Of a stretch of DNA of 64,000 nt, positions 45,666-56,499 are shown in pieces. Source of the DNA: Acarospora socialis (Eukaryota; Ascomycota; Lecanoromycetes; Acarosporales; Acarosporaceae); contig JAMYGW020000004.1 of the NCBI GenBank assembly GCA_025617375.2, forward strand, positions 372,001-436,000, given 5' to 3'. The notes beneath the pieces are model-generated. The model was not told the origin of the DNA, ran no database searches, and saw only the letters and a program-made list of their open reading frames with translations. Made by a program: the position numbers and the translations under genes. The number at the start of each line of letters is the position of its first letter. Position 1 is the first letter of the stretch.

Positions 45666-46565
45666 GGTACGGTTGCGGAACAGTATCGAACTAGGCGTAC
45701 TGCGGTCTTAGGAGTTGTGGGGATAGGGTTACGGTATGGTGGATTGTCTTTCGGGAGTTGATTCAGGAGGTGGGAAGGAGTCTAGAGCGGTTCCTTCACC
45801 GGGAGAGGCCCAAGAGGGGTTGGAGTCTACTAGTACTGGTTATGCAGCGAGCCGAGCAAAGGGTGGTATTCTCGGTGCTGTTTTCGTTCGGGATACTATC
45901 AGGTGGCGGATATAGGTAAGAGTATGGGCCATAAGTCGTGGGACAGGTTCCAAAATTTCTAAGTCCAAATTCGCTTACAAAGTCCTGGAGGCTGTCCCAC
46001 GACTTATGGCCCATACTTTTACGTTGGGTGGAGGCAGACATGGCTAAGTCAGGAAGATTAGCAAGGTCAGGAACGGAATGGCTACGCAGTCTTTCTAAAC
46101 CTTTAAGGGTACCTTTTCAGGTTGGATGCAGTTTGATATCAGCCTTGCACAGCACAGCACAAGCACAGCGAAGCCGAACCATCATCCGGGGATAGGCCGA
46201 ACTTTCTAACCTAGGTGATCATAATTTCGTAACGGATGAGATGGAACTCTCAGATGAAACCGACTATAGCGCCAGATGAACACACTGTCACACGCACATA
46301 CTCAACCGATCAGGATGATCTGCAGAAGGCAAATACCATAGATGGAACACCATCGTAAACTCCGTGCCGCAAAGACCTACCTGAGTATGAGTGAGAACGA
46401 GAGTGAGGGAAAGCCGTTCCGTATGCCGGTTTTCCGACCAGGAAAAGGCCTTTTCCGAGTCCCACTCACTCTCCATCTTACAGACACCCAGAATCGCTGA
46501 CCCACTCCTGGCTGACACACGCACGCACGCTCGCGGGAAGCCAAACAATGACCAAGCAAGGCGGA
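45666..46565. other. Intergenic region containing a long inverted repeat
   Basis: This is 0.9 kb between the RING gene and the end of the minus-strand UPF0658 gene. It holds the 31-bp inverted repeat at 45916-46022 and no recognised gene. Confidence 0.55.
45916..46022. repeat. 31-bp inverted repeat with 45-bp loop
   Basis: The left arm 45916-45946 and right arm 45992-46022 are reverse complements with one mismatch in 31. The centre of the arm reads GGGCCATAAGTCGTGGGACA. The loop (45947-45991) is AT-richer. I see no obvious target-site duplication at the outer ends and no coding frame that uses it. Confidence 0.93.
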
Positions 46566-47805
46566 TTAATCGATCGTCATGCGACTCGGTACCGGACCGT
46601 GCGCGAGGTTAGGCATCTCGGTCATGGTGACCTTCTCGTCCTCGCTCTCGAGCTTGCGTTTGCTGATATGGGGTTTGAGGCCGCGGTTGAAGTTGTGGGT
46701 GCAGACGCAGGCGTTGATGATGGTGAGGATGATGAGGATGACGGTGATGACGGCGAAGGTGGTGAGGGATTTGCGGACGGGCAAGTAGGTTGCTTCGCGC
46801 ACGGGCTCGTACATGCGGACGAGTTTGAAGAGGAAGTAGGCTAGGGCGGCGACGTAGAGCACCTTTGGCGTTGGGGGGAGCAGAGTTAGCGTTGATGTGG
46901 GAAGGCTGGTCTTTCACGACGGGTGGACTCACGATGATGATGATCATGCCTGGTGTGCTCTCTTTCCGTGTGAAGTAGGCTGCCATCAGGAGGATGATGA
47001 TGGTTATGGGCACGGCCACGATGGTGAGAGCGAATTCGATGTCGTGGATATTGACTACGACGACCAGGAACTGTACAGTAAAACCAAGGAAGAAGAAGAA
47101 ATCAAATTTGAGGAGGGCAATGTAGATCTGGTGATTGAACGTCAGCATACGCACAACTTCGTTGGACTTCAGAAGATTTATATACCTGAAAAGTTAAGTA
47201 TCTCCTTTTCATCCTCAAATCCGCGCTGATATGCTTGTAGATAGTCCATGCAAATTCATCGTAGAGTTTCCAAGCCACGACAGACAAAGCCACCGTGCCT
47301 AAGGCAATAACACAGGGTATGGCAACGAGGAAAGGTTTAATAGCGTTGATGGAAGCCTGAGCCCCGACAGCTTGCTTTATCTGGTCCATCTGCACCGCAG
47401 CGTATATCAAGAGGCCTACGTTGTAGACGCAAAGGCCAATGACCTGAATCGTATTTTTAAGACGTAAGGCGTCATACACGAGGATCAGTTGATATATGAA
47501 CCCGAAGATGTAGAGCGTAAGAAAGGTCGGAATGGTTCGCGAGGGTCCCTGTATGTTGGATTGGTATTTTGCGAAAATATAACTATACGAAAGGCTTGTC
47601 AGCAAAGAACAGCTTTATATGCCCTACTCTGAGGGGGAAGAGCCTTCAATTTCCAAGCTGATATAAACGTGATAAACGATAGCGGTTGGAGATGCCGATT
47701 GCTCGAGAATGGGCATACTTACGCTTCAAAGGCCAGCACGATGGCGGCTTGAACAACTGCAACAACGACAAACGCCCAGGTCCAAAACGTCTTCGGTGTG
47801 TACAT
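46566..47805 (-). CDS. UPF0658 Golgi apparatus membrane protein
   Basis: This multi-pass membrane protein belongs to the family that includes fission yeast SPAC23H3.04-type Golgi proteins. Its function is unknown. The model is 47805-47723, 47582-47186, 47127-46933 and 46862-46566 on the minus strand, 323 aa. It starts MYTPKTFWTWAFVVVAVVQA. About seven hydrophobic helices follow (FLTLYIFGFIYQLILVYDAL, VIGLCVYNVGLLIYA, FLVAIPCVIALGTVALSVVA, FFFFLGFTVQFLVVVV, ITIIILLMAAYF, VLYVAALAYFLFKLV, FAVITVILIILTIINACVC). The tail is charged and cytosolic (SKRKLESEDEKVTM). The junction KRRYLTFQ to IYIALLKFDFFFF is typical. The last acceptor is CAAAG. The frame is open upstream of 47805 for ~50 codons without an ATG, so an extra 5' exon cannot be excluded. 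Confidence 0.87.
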
Positions 47806-49687
47806 TCTGCCTGTGCTGGAATTCCTGCCCACAGTGGCCGCAGTATATCCCTCCCGGTGATGGTATCCGCCGGCGTAAGGCTGATATGAACGGTCCAGAG
47901 GCTGACCCCCGAGGAGGGAAGCGCGTGACTCGTGATGCCGAATTTTGGCGGTGTTGCGGCGCTACTTTGGGGAGCTTGGCAAAGTAGTCAAAAGAAGACG
48001 GGCTCCACACAGAGGGTGTGGCCCAAAAAGGTTGGACGCTACAAGTCGGGGTTGCTTGGCTTTCTGTTCGCGACCGCGAACCCTTTATTGTATGCTGACC
48101 GGATACAGTGAAACTCAGATTCTAGCAGTCTTGAGATCGAATTTGTTGTCGAGTGAGATTTCTCCTCCGGGTGTCGTCGATTGTCTCGGCAAGGACCTGA
48201 AACAGCTGAAATGCACAAGTTGCCAAATAATAAGAAGGTCGAGTGAGGTTCGAACAACGAATGGCAGCAGTAGTTCGAGGAACGATGGGAGTGAACGTCG
48301 ATGACGGTCGGGAATGGAACGAACGGAAGGTATTAGTCTACCGGAGGTTGAGTGTCGAGTTGTTGTGTTGGATGGGGATGAGGCACCAAATCGAGGACGA
48401 GTAACTTAGCGTATGGCAAGGCAGACCAGACTTTGTGAAGAGTTGGGCAACTAGGCCAGTTTTGGGTAAGCGGCGCACGAGGGGGACTTCAGCTCTTGGC
48501 GGCCTCTCCACCTGGCACCAACCCAACTGTCAGGAAAGATGGAGAAGCTGGTCCGATTCAGATTCAGACATGAGGCTTGTTCTTGTCGGCTTCGTCTGCA
48601 GTTATTCTGGACGGTGCACTATTGCCTACCTGGTAGGTAAGGGTACTGTTGAAGAGGGTCATCGTGATTTATTTGGATCGGTCCACGAACGGCAATCATC
48701 AACACCAGGAGATCATTTCACAGTTCGATAACCATGTGTTTAATCGGTGCTCTTATACAACGTCCACTGTACAAATGAGCCATTATTAGGGAACCAATTG
48801 GCAGACAGTAATGTCGGCTGCTATGTTCCTTCAGTATGGTTCGTGTGTGGTTGAATAGTACTTGTTGCCATCTGGATATCCAATGGAGACGCAACAAATG
48901 AGTAACGAAGTGTCTTGACAAGGAACACTGCCGACTTCGAGTGACTTACCTCAAACGTTCAATCGTGCATTTCCTTCAGTGTAAGGCAGCAACGCATCTT
49001 CCGTTGGAGCATCAGGATGGTCGGCCGCACAGGCAAAGGATTTGTATGGCTTAGCAATGCCGTAGTGTACACGTAGGGCTGGTGAATCTGCGCCTCCCTT
49101 CGGTGACAGACAGGTGATAGGGAGTCATCCAGTATTGTATCTGAGGTAAGCAAACAAACAGTATCAGCTATCCTTGATGATGGTCATCAATGGGAGGGAA
49201 GCATCATCCAGCCCTGTGGCGCAGCTAGGGCTGTCTTCAAAACTGTTGGCTTCATTCGTCTGAACTCAGGTCTGCCTATGGCCTATGGCCGTGCATGAAG
49301 GACCTCGGACCTCAGCAGATTATTTTGTCCTTTTGCCTACCTATTGGCTGCTAGTAAGAATGCAATTGCTCGTATAACGAACATTAATCCTCCGATAATA
49401 AAAACCTGAAACGAAAGCGGCCACCTAACCCCTTGAAACTTAACTCGTAGAAGAGAACGGGATCAAGCGACAATGACGCATCTAAACTTCTAACATGGTG
49501 CAACCTGTACCTTACATGTAACCTCTGGTATTGCATTGCTTCCTGGAGTTGTGCTCATCCGCCCACCGGGAGCTTCGTGCAGTACAGCATGTCATCAGGT
49601 GAGACAAAAGAGTTCCGTTTCAGATTCCTGTTGCAGCCCTTTTGCGAACCTGTTGCTTTCTCTTGACCGCATCAACAGCACTCACCC
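47806..49687. other. Intergenic region of 1.9 kb, no gene recognised
   Basis: Divergent promoters of the UPF0658 and PP4-R2 genes should lie here. Small open frames show no recognisable domains. No tRNA-like clover-leaf with matching A and B boxes was found. Confidence 0.5.
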
Positions 49688-51165
49688 ATGCGCTCTTGGA
49701 CCTCAGCGCATCATGGCGCGGTCACTAACACCGTGATCGTAGATGACGAGATATTGGAGGCAGCGTCAAAGGATGGGAGTCTTGAAAAGTAGGGAACCTC
49801 TGTGGAACTAGAATATCCAAAGATGCTGAAGCTGATTCTTTCCAGCTCAGTGTGGCCTGGACTCCTCGAACGGATACTTCCACGATTAGACCATGTATGC
49901 GTCCCCACCGTATATCAATCACCTTTCAAGACTAAAAGAACATCAAGATAGTTCACAATGACTTTCCCATTCCGTCAATTCCTCTTTCCGGAGGGTTGCC
50001 CTCCCCACTGAAAGAGCACGAATCAACCTTCAAGCCCGACCTACCCTCCAGTCAGGACTCCTCCTCTCAATCATCGCAAAACACCAACAAAGAAAACGCC
50101 CCACCACCTCAATCCCCTCCCTCGCGGCCCCCTGTCCCAGCATTCTCAGCAACCACTACACCAACCCAACGCATCCCTGACTCTCAACCCAGCTCCATCA
50201 CCACTCCTGATGGCGCACTTCCGCCTCAACTCATCTCTATGCTCACTTTCATCCAACAAACACTACGTACATCCTTCTCCGCGTCCCCGCCACACACAAT
50301 CCAGCGATTCGCCGAACTCATCCTCCGACCCCGACAACATTACCGCACCTTACCGTCGTACCTCCGAGCCCTCGACCGCGTCGTGACGGTCTCGAGCGGC
50401 GCTGACACGTTTCCCCTCCCTGAAATCTCCTTGCCGAACTCCTCCGAAAGCGCGAATGGAGGCTTACTGAACGGAACAACAAACTTCTCGCTCGGTAGTG
50501 ATGAAAGCCTCGGCGGCGCTCTCCTGACGCCAATCCCTTGGCTTCGAGAAAGCACGGCACAAGAAGCAGAACGCGACGGCACGTCTATGCTCAGCGATTC
50601 ATACCACCCCACCAACCGACCCCCCGCCTCCAACACCACCAATGGCCTTCCCGGAACTCCGCCGCAGCGCGAAGACGGTGCCGTGACGCAAGGTGAACTG
50701 CTCCGGCAGGAACAAGAAGCGGGCGTCGTGCCCGTCACGCAAACAACAACTGCGACGACATCGCCCCAGGGCCGACAGACTCGGAGCGCGACGGCATCGA
50801 CGGCGCGAGCCATGGCCATGGCCGACGACGAGACCGAGACGGGTGTGGAGGGGCAACTGGAGCAGCCGCACGCGAGGGGACCGGACGAGGTGGGGATGGA
50901 GGACATGGGACCCCAGGAGAGAGGGACGGCGAGAGGCGGGTTTGATGTTGAAGCCGCGGTGGGAAGGAATGTGCCGAAAGGGGAAGACGCAGAGGAGGAA
51001 AGGGATAAGAAAGGGGAAGGGAAGGAGCAGAATGATACGGCCAAGGACGAGGATGAGGATGTGGTGGTTACGGATGCGGACGGGCGGACGGAGGACGATG
51101 TGAGGAAAGCGGATCGTAGTGGGGAGAACGTGGGGGCGGATGCGATTGATACCACGGCGTTGTGA
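49688..51165 (+). CDS. Protein phosphatase 4 regulatory subunit R2
   Basis: R2 subunits (yeast Psy4 type) direct PP4 to DNA-damage and centrosomal substrates. The model is 49688-49788, 49846-49894 and 49948-51165, 455 aa. The family N-terminus is rebuilt across two introns: VDDEILEAASKDGSLE joins SVWPGLLERILPRLDH and then IVHNDFPIPSIP. The core continues with LISMLTFIQQTLRTSFSASP, PHTIQRFAELILRPRQHYRT and LPSYLRALDRVVTVSS. The rest is disordered, T/E/D-rich and ends in a strongly acidic tail. Without the 57-nt first intron a TAG interrupts the frame. The second intron uses an AAG acceptor, with 49938 as an alternative that adds three residues. The start ATG 49688 is the only in-frame one nearby and gives ~17 extra residues relative to what I expect of the family. 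Confidence 0.85.
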
Positions 51166-51399
51166 TGATTCGAACATGGAGTCTGGAATTTCACAGGGAT
51201 GAATCGTTGCTTCATGGTTGGAGGGATCCAAGTGATACAGACTCTATCGATTCGCGAAGCCCTGTTCGGGCCTGATCTCCGACTGGACCAAACGTCTCGC
51301 ATGCAACCTATTTATCCATCCAATTTCCAGATACTTAGAACACCACCATCATCACTTATTCTCCCCCTCAGTCGCTCCCTCCATCCCACCAAACCCCCC

Positions 51400-52626
51400 T
51401 CAAACTCCCCTCCCCACTACCTCCCTCGCAAACTCCCCAAACGTCAACCCCGTCTCCTTATCCACGACCTCCCCCAAATTCGGCTGCGTGAACACCGCCA
51501 GCGTATTCCTCGCCACGTGCCCTCCCCTCTCGCCTCTCACGAAATGCGGCACGGCCCTGAACTTTCCCTTCGTAATCAACTGCAAGGCCTCACCGGTCTG
51601 GAACGCCAGACAGTCGCGCGGGATGTCGATCTTCGTGACGGTTTTGGTGCGCGAGTGGATGTAGAGGCCTGTGTTGGGGGATGGGGGGTTAGGGAGTTCG
51701 GGCAGGAGGAGGGTGCAGGTCGGAGGGGTGGGTGCGGGGTTGGCGGTTTCGTCGACGTACATGGCGGACGTCAGGCCGGTGAGGCAGCCGTGGTCCAGGT
51801 GGGTGGCGCACCAGTCGTCGTCGGCGTTGTCGTCGTTGTTGCCGTCTTGTTTGCCCTTCCGTAGTGCTACTGCAGCAGCTGAAGGGTCGCCATCCGGCTC
51901 TAGAACGCCAGGGTAGTAATGCAGCAACCGCGCCTTCGTCGTCAAGCTCCCCCTCACTACCCGCTCCAAGTAACCGATCTCATACACCTCCACATTCGCC
52001 AGCGCATACCGATCACACGCCCTCGCCACCAGCACCGCCGTATCGATGATCAACCGACACAGCTCCTCGAACGTCGCCCGGAACCCTTCCAGCAGCGCTT
52101 CCGGCGGCCAGATGTTCGGCGCCGTGTATTCTGGAAACGAAGGGAAGTCGGTCGCAGGCGCATTCTGAAGGGCGGGGTTCTGGTAGAAGGCGCAATTGAC
52201 GTAGTAGGAGCCCTTGAGAGTGTCGTAGTGTCCGCACTTGAGCGTCTCTTTGCCGCAAGACCAGCCGACGAGGTAGGAGGCGGAGGGGCAGGTGAGTTTG
52301 TCTGGTGGTTGTTAGAGTTGATTTCGGAGTTGAGAGGGACTGGGTGGTAGGAGGTGTACCGAGTTCTGTGGAGGAGAGGTTGGCGAGGTGGGATGCGTAG
52401 GAGAGGAGTTGGTGGCGGAGAGGGAGGAAGGTTGCAGGGAGGTTGGAGACGAGGAGGATGCCGAGGGAGGAGGGACCGAAGGCTTGTTGGAGGGTGTCGA
52501 ATGATACGGTATCTTAGGTATGGTTTAGTTGAGTGAGATGTAAAGACGAGTAGTCATAGTCTGACCTGCACGGAGGTCTTCTAGACTCACAGTCACAGGC
52601 GCTTGAGCTTCAGGAGTACCGTCCAT
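51400..52626 (-). CDS. 2-oxoglutarate/Fe(II) oxygenase-like protein (isopenicillin N synthase-like fold)
   Basis: This is a probable non-haem iron oxygenase of unknown substrate. The minus-strand model is 52626-52566, 52512-52360 and 52301-51400, 371 aa. The N-terminus MDGTPEAQAPVTVSLEDL joins DTVSFDTLQQAFGPSSLGIL, the usual start of these proteins. The double-stranded helix core shows the HxD iron ligands in CATHLDHGCLTGLTSAMY. The distal histidine lies in AVPHFVRG, preceded by DCLAFQTGEALQLITKGKF. A late arginine in RNTLAVFTQP could bind the co-substrate. These motifs match a conserved eukaryotic branch of clavaminate/IPNS-like proteins. Intron 1 uses an AAG acceptor (52513). A divergent promoter of about 320 bp is shared with FRG1. 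Confidence 0.85.
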
Positions 52627-52947
52627 ATCTATAGGACGGTTGAACTATTGGAAATGATCTGGAGCCTGAATAGCGCGTTGTCACACCATCATCGGCTCGA
52701 AGCTTTTCGCTCGGTGCTGTTCAATTGCAAGACGAGTGCTGCCAAGTGATTCGTATTCACCTTACCTACCTTCCCCGGATTCTTGGCTAAGGGTTCAAGC
52801 CAACGCTAAACTCACCGCCTTCGGCAGGACCCCCTAGCTTAAGCAGAACGCTTTGCGTCGCACTGGAACTGGCGTCAGTCCTCGACACAACATCCGCACT
52901 GGATACGAATACTACCTACAGCACCGAAGCTCAACATCTCAGTCGTC
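52627..52947. promoter_or_regulatory. Short divergent promoter between the oxygenase-like gene and FRG1
   Basis: 321 bp separate two start codons that point away from each other, so both core promoters must lie here. I see no clear TATA box. Confidence 0.5.
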
Positions 52948-53851
52948 ATGGTCAAGCCACTAGCCTTCAAAGGCGATAAGAAATCCAAGAAGCGGAAACA
53001 CCCCAGTACTCAACCCGATAACGATGACGATTCGTCCCAGGCCCTCACAACCACACAGCCAAACCCTACAAAAACATCAATTGACGAAGACGACAGCTGG
53101 GTGACCGCCGAGGTCCCAACGGACGTCACAGGCCCCATCATATTCGCGCTGCCCACCGCCCCACCGACCTGCGTCGCCTGCGACGCCAACGGCAAGGTCT
53201 TCGCCAGCGCGCTCGAGAACATCGTCGACGGCGACCTGGCGACGGCCGAACCGCACGACGTCAGACAGGTCTGGGTTGCGAACAAAGTGGCGGGGACGGA
53301 ATCGATCAGCTTCAAAGGTCATCACGGAAAGTCAGCACCCCTCCGGTGCTCGTTACTTTACTCTTACGTTTTGAGATTGAACGATGCTGACAAGGCGAGG
53401 ACGTAGGTATCTCAGCTGCGACAAATTCGGCATCCTCTCCGCAACCCGCGAAGCCATCTCGCCTGAGGAATCTTTCCTCTGCATCGCGTCCCCCAATACG
53501 CCTGGCACGTTCTCGATCCAGACGCAGCGTGAGAGATTCTTGTCTGTCACCGAAGAAGACGGTTCTGCAAAGACCAACAAAGGCCCGGAGATTAGAGGGG
53601 ATGCGGAGGACATCTCGTTTAACACGACGTTCCGCATCAGGATGCAGGCGCGCTTCAAACCGCGGCTGAAAGCGAGCAAGGAGTCGAGGGCGCGGGAGAA
53701 GATCAGTCGGAAGGAGCTGGAGGATGTGGTGGGGCGGAGGTTGGAGGATGAGGAGGTGAAGAGGTTGAAGAGAGCGAGGAGGGAGGGGGATTATCATGAG
53801 GCGATTCTCGATGTGAGGGTCAAAGGGAAGCATGACAAGTTTGCGTCTTGA
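52948..53851 (+). CDS. FRG1: FRG1-like protein (fascin fold, RNA processing)
   Basis: FRG1 homologues are nuclear or nucleolar proteins associated with spliceosomes and actin bundling. The model is 52948-53330 joined to 53407-53851, 275 aa. The N-terminus MVKPLAFKGDKKSKKRKH is a lysine-rich nuclear signal typical of the family. The core follows with DDSWVTAEVPTDVTGPIIFA and VWVANKVAGTESISFKGHHG, joined across the intron to KYLSCDKFGILSATREAISP. It continues to RERFLSVTEED, then TTFRIRMQARFKPRLKAS. A basic helix follows (KISRKELEDVVGRRLEDEEV) and the end is GDYHEAILDVRVKGKHDKFAS. All landmarks of FRG1 are present at the normal length. Confidence 0.95.
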
Positions 53852-53964
53852 GACGAGACGCTACGCTCGACTACGCACTGGCTGTGTCCCAGCTGTGATG
53901 GCGGCTGGGGCACATGACCGCTGCCACCAACATCCTGGAAGTCCGCTGTCCTTCACCAGTGCTC

Positions 53965-56051
53965 TCAAGCCCCGCATAACCCTGGTACCTTACTCGCTCC
54001 GACACCCACCAACCTATCGAAATAACCTAGGAGCTTCTCGACCGGCAGCATATCCACTGACCCCAAGCCTGGATTGCTACTTCTAAGGACGTAACCACCC
54101 CACAACACCCTGGCGAACCTGTCTCCACCCTTATTCCACACTTCGAAAACCAGCTCGGAGCCCATACCCGGCCAGACCATGACGTCGATCTGCAGGATAG
54201 AGAGGAGGCGCGCGATGCTGCCGTCGTGGGCGACGTTGTGCCTGCAAACCACCGGGCTGGTCCCGGCTATGGAGGCGCGGATGTTCTGAGCCAGTTCGGC
54301 GATGTAGACGCCATCTATTCGCGAAGAGAGAGAAATAAGTTCTAGTCTGTAAGAAATTGACTAGAGCGATGAGAAGGGGAAGTGCAGACAGGACCTACAG
54401 GACGCGACACTAGCTTGAAGACTCTGCGGGGCGTCGCGGTAGATATATGAGTACTCGTACTCTCCTAACCGGAAGACCGCGTCTGCGACGGCTTGCGTGA
54501 CGCAGTCTGTCGAGTTGCCGATCTTGCAGGGAAGGGCCTTTTGGTGACAGAGACGGGAGGAGAGGTTGTCAAAGCAGTGGTCCCCTGGCTCGAGTCATCA
54601 GTTTGTATTCTTCGAGCACGGTTTCAGCGCACCGAGAAGGAAACTTGCAGCTTTGATGGAAGCCAGAGTTATTCGGCGCGACGCCAGATATGTCGTCTAG
54701 TAGCTTGTAGAGTGATGCCGAGGCGTTGAGATGGGCCGTCCAATTCGAGTTGTTGCTTCCAACGCCGTACGAACCGAAAAGTGCGGTCGCAGATTTGCAC
54801 GGATACGTTGGCTCCAAGGAGTCGATTGAAGCTGGTTGAATGCGTAGTGGAAAGTCCTCAGAGGGCTGGTACATTGCTTCTACGACCATGCCTGCCACTT
54901 GGCTTGTGATGACGTTGTTGGTAACTCTGTACGAGACCCGGTTGTCTACTTTCTCTGGCAGAAACCCTAGTAGAGCTCCGTATACATCGTACAGGTCCTT
55001 GCCGTGCTGGAAACTGTCGTCCAGGCCTTGACGGGTGATTTGCGGGAATTGACAGGTACCGTTGAAGCCTGCTGGTGCGAAGGGGTTGGATGGACTGGTG
55101 TATACGGACCAGTATGTGTGTGCAGAGTCATTGCCGGTAGGGTTCAAGGGCTTGCCGTAGTAGAATAGACCCTCGTCGTCGCAATTCCATGCGTAGGACT
55201 CTCGGGGGAAGGTGTTGGCTGCGTATGGTGTTCTCTTATGATGGCGATGAATCTGCACGATGTGAGCGGATGCCCTAACGCACTTTGACAGTCATCTAAA
55301 CGAGCAGGACCTTGCGCCAAAGCAGAAACAAATGAGCAGAACAGATCCTCTTGTCGTTTCGACACCCTTAGCACTTATAGGTGACTTGGCTTAATACATT
55401 AACACCAGCAATCCGTGTATGGTGCCACCCTACGCTTCTCGAAGAGGACAAAAATGGCCACTCCAAACATCGCAAGTACCGCATAGAGTAGTACTCGGCT
55501 GACTAGAAAAACACGTAGGGAGTTTTCGGTAGCCAAGAGCAGGCGCCAAAGTCACTTGACGGAAGCAAGAAGGCTTCTGCTCCCAAATGCTGCCAAAGAA
55601 TCCATAGATCAAGGCATCGATACGATGACAAATAGCATCACACACGGAGAAGCCACCAAGGCCCAAGAGCATTCAAAGAAAAGTAGCATTACCACTTCGA
55701 CGTATTCCAGCGTATACCCCTCCGCAGCCTTAGGGTACGTCTCCCGTTTCACATGGGGCATATTGCACCTAGGCACTCGCATCAGCGTCGATCGATACAC
55801 CATGATTAGAACCCATTATGCCACCAGTTATAGCCACCATAGTAAGCGTTCCCCGACGGGACATTAGAGTCATTGAAGACGAAGCCATACACGCCCGTGC
55901 CATTGATGACTGCACTGAGGTCGTTGATATGAGTGGCGTTTGGAGGATACCAATTCAGATCGATTGTCTGGGAGTTGGTTGCCGTAGTTTGCGCGCTGAC
56001 TGAGAATACGAGAAAGCTCAATGGGGAAAAGAGGTAGGTTGTGGAGAGCAT
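53965..56051 (-). CDS. Secreted histidine-acid-phosphatase-family protein
   Basis: This extracellular or wall protein belongs to the branch-2 histidine phosphatase fold (acid phosphatase/phytase group). The minus-strand model is 56051-55825, 55768-55693, 55252-54649, 54584-54411 and 54314-53965, 476 aa. Residues 1-22 are a signal peptide (MLSTTYLFSPLSFLVFSVSA). Next come SQTIDLNWYPPNATHINDLS, YGGYNWCNMPHVK and YTLEYVEV. Across intron 2 the catalytic block reads IHRHHKRTPYAANTF, a variant of the classical RHGxRxP. The proton-donor HD motif is in RHNVAHDGSIARLLSI. Many N-x-S/T sites are present. Intron 2 is 440 nt. Intron 3 (54648-54585) best fits a GC-AG intron with donor GCAAGT. It alone gives SGFHQSWDHCFDNLSSRLCH, which agrees with the family. 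Activity on phosphate esters is uncertain because of the altered motif. Confidence 0.85.
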
Positions 56052-56499
56052 GGTTAGATCATATAGCAGGAGAACCGAGATGAGGATGGTGGAGAGGCCA
56101 ATGATCCAGCCAGCGACGGCCAGGGTGTTGGACATATCTTATAGTTGGGATGGGTCGAGACATGGTGCTTGGGTTGGTCGTTATGGTGGAGTTGTTGCGT
56201 TGGTGTAGGTCAGGAACGTGGTGATTCTCGGCTCTCCGAGTGGTTTGAAGCTTGACGTACGATACGTCCCATCATCCGTGCATTTTGAGGGGATCAAGAG
56301 TTTCCAAGAGATGGCAGCGTTTGTCGAAGAGATTGAGCTAGTGTCTACTGATACCCACATCCTCAAGATTGAAATACCCGTGATCAAACATCAGGGGTTA
56401 CGATATTGTGTTTGACTCTACTGATTCATTGGTACTCTAAACTGTCCTAATCCGCGGCGAGGGCTCTCAGTACATAAGGTATATATACTCCGGCAGTCC
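56052..56499. other. Intergenic region, no gene recognised
   Basis: 0.45 kb between two minus-strand genes. A second in-frame ATG at 56135 could extend the phosphatase N-terminus by 28 residues as a membrane segment. The later ATG at 56051 gives a cleaner signal peptide. Confidence 0.5.

Noticed and set aside
47806-48300. Possible tRNA around GGTTCGAAC at about 48247.
   Set aside because: It has only a partial B-box-like word. No A box at the right distance and no clover-leaf stems could be drawn.
49688-49894. In-frame TAG (49790) inside the conserved N-terminus of PP4-R2, suggesting a broken gene or stop read-through.
   Set aside because: A normal 57-nt GT-AG intron (49789-49845) with a TTCTTTCCAG end removes it and gives the family sequence SLE.SVWPGLLERILPRL.
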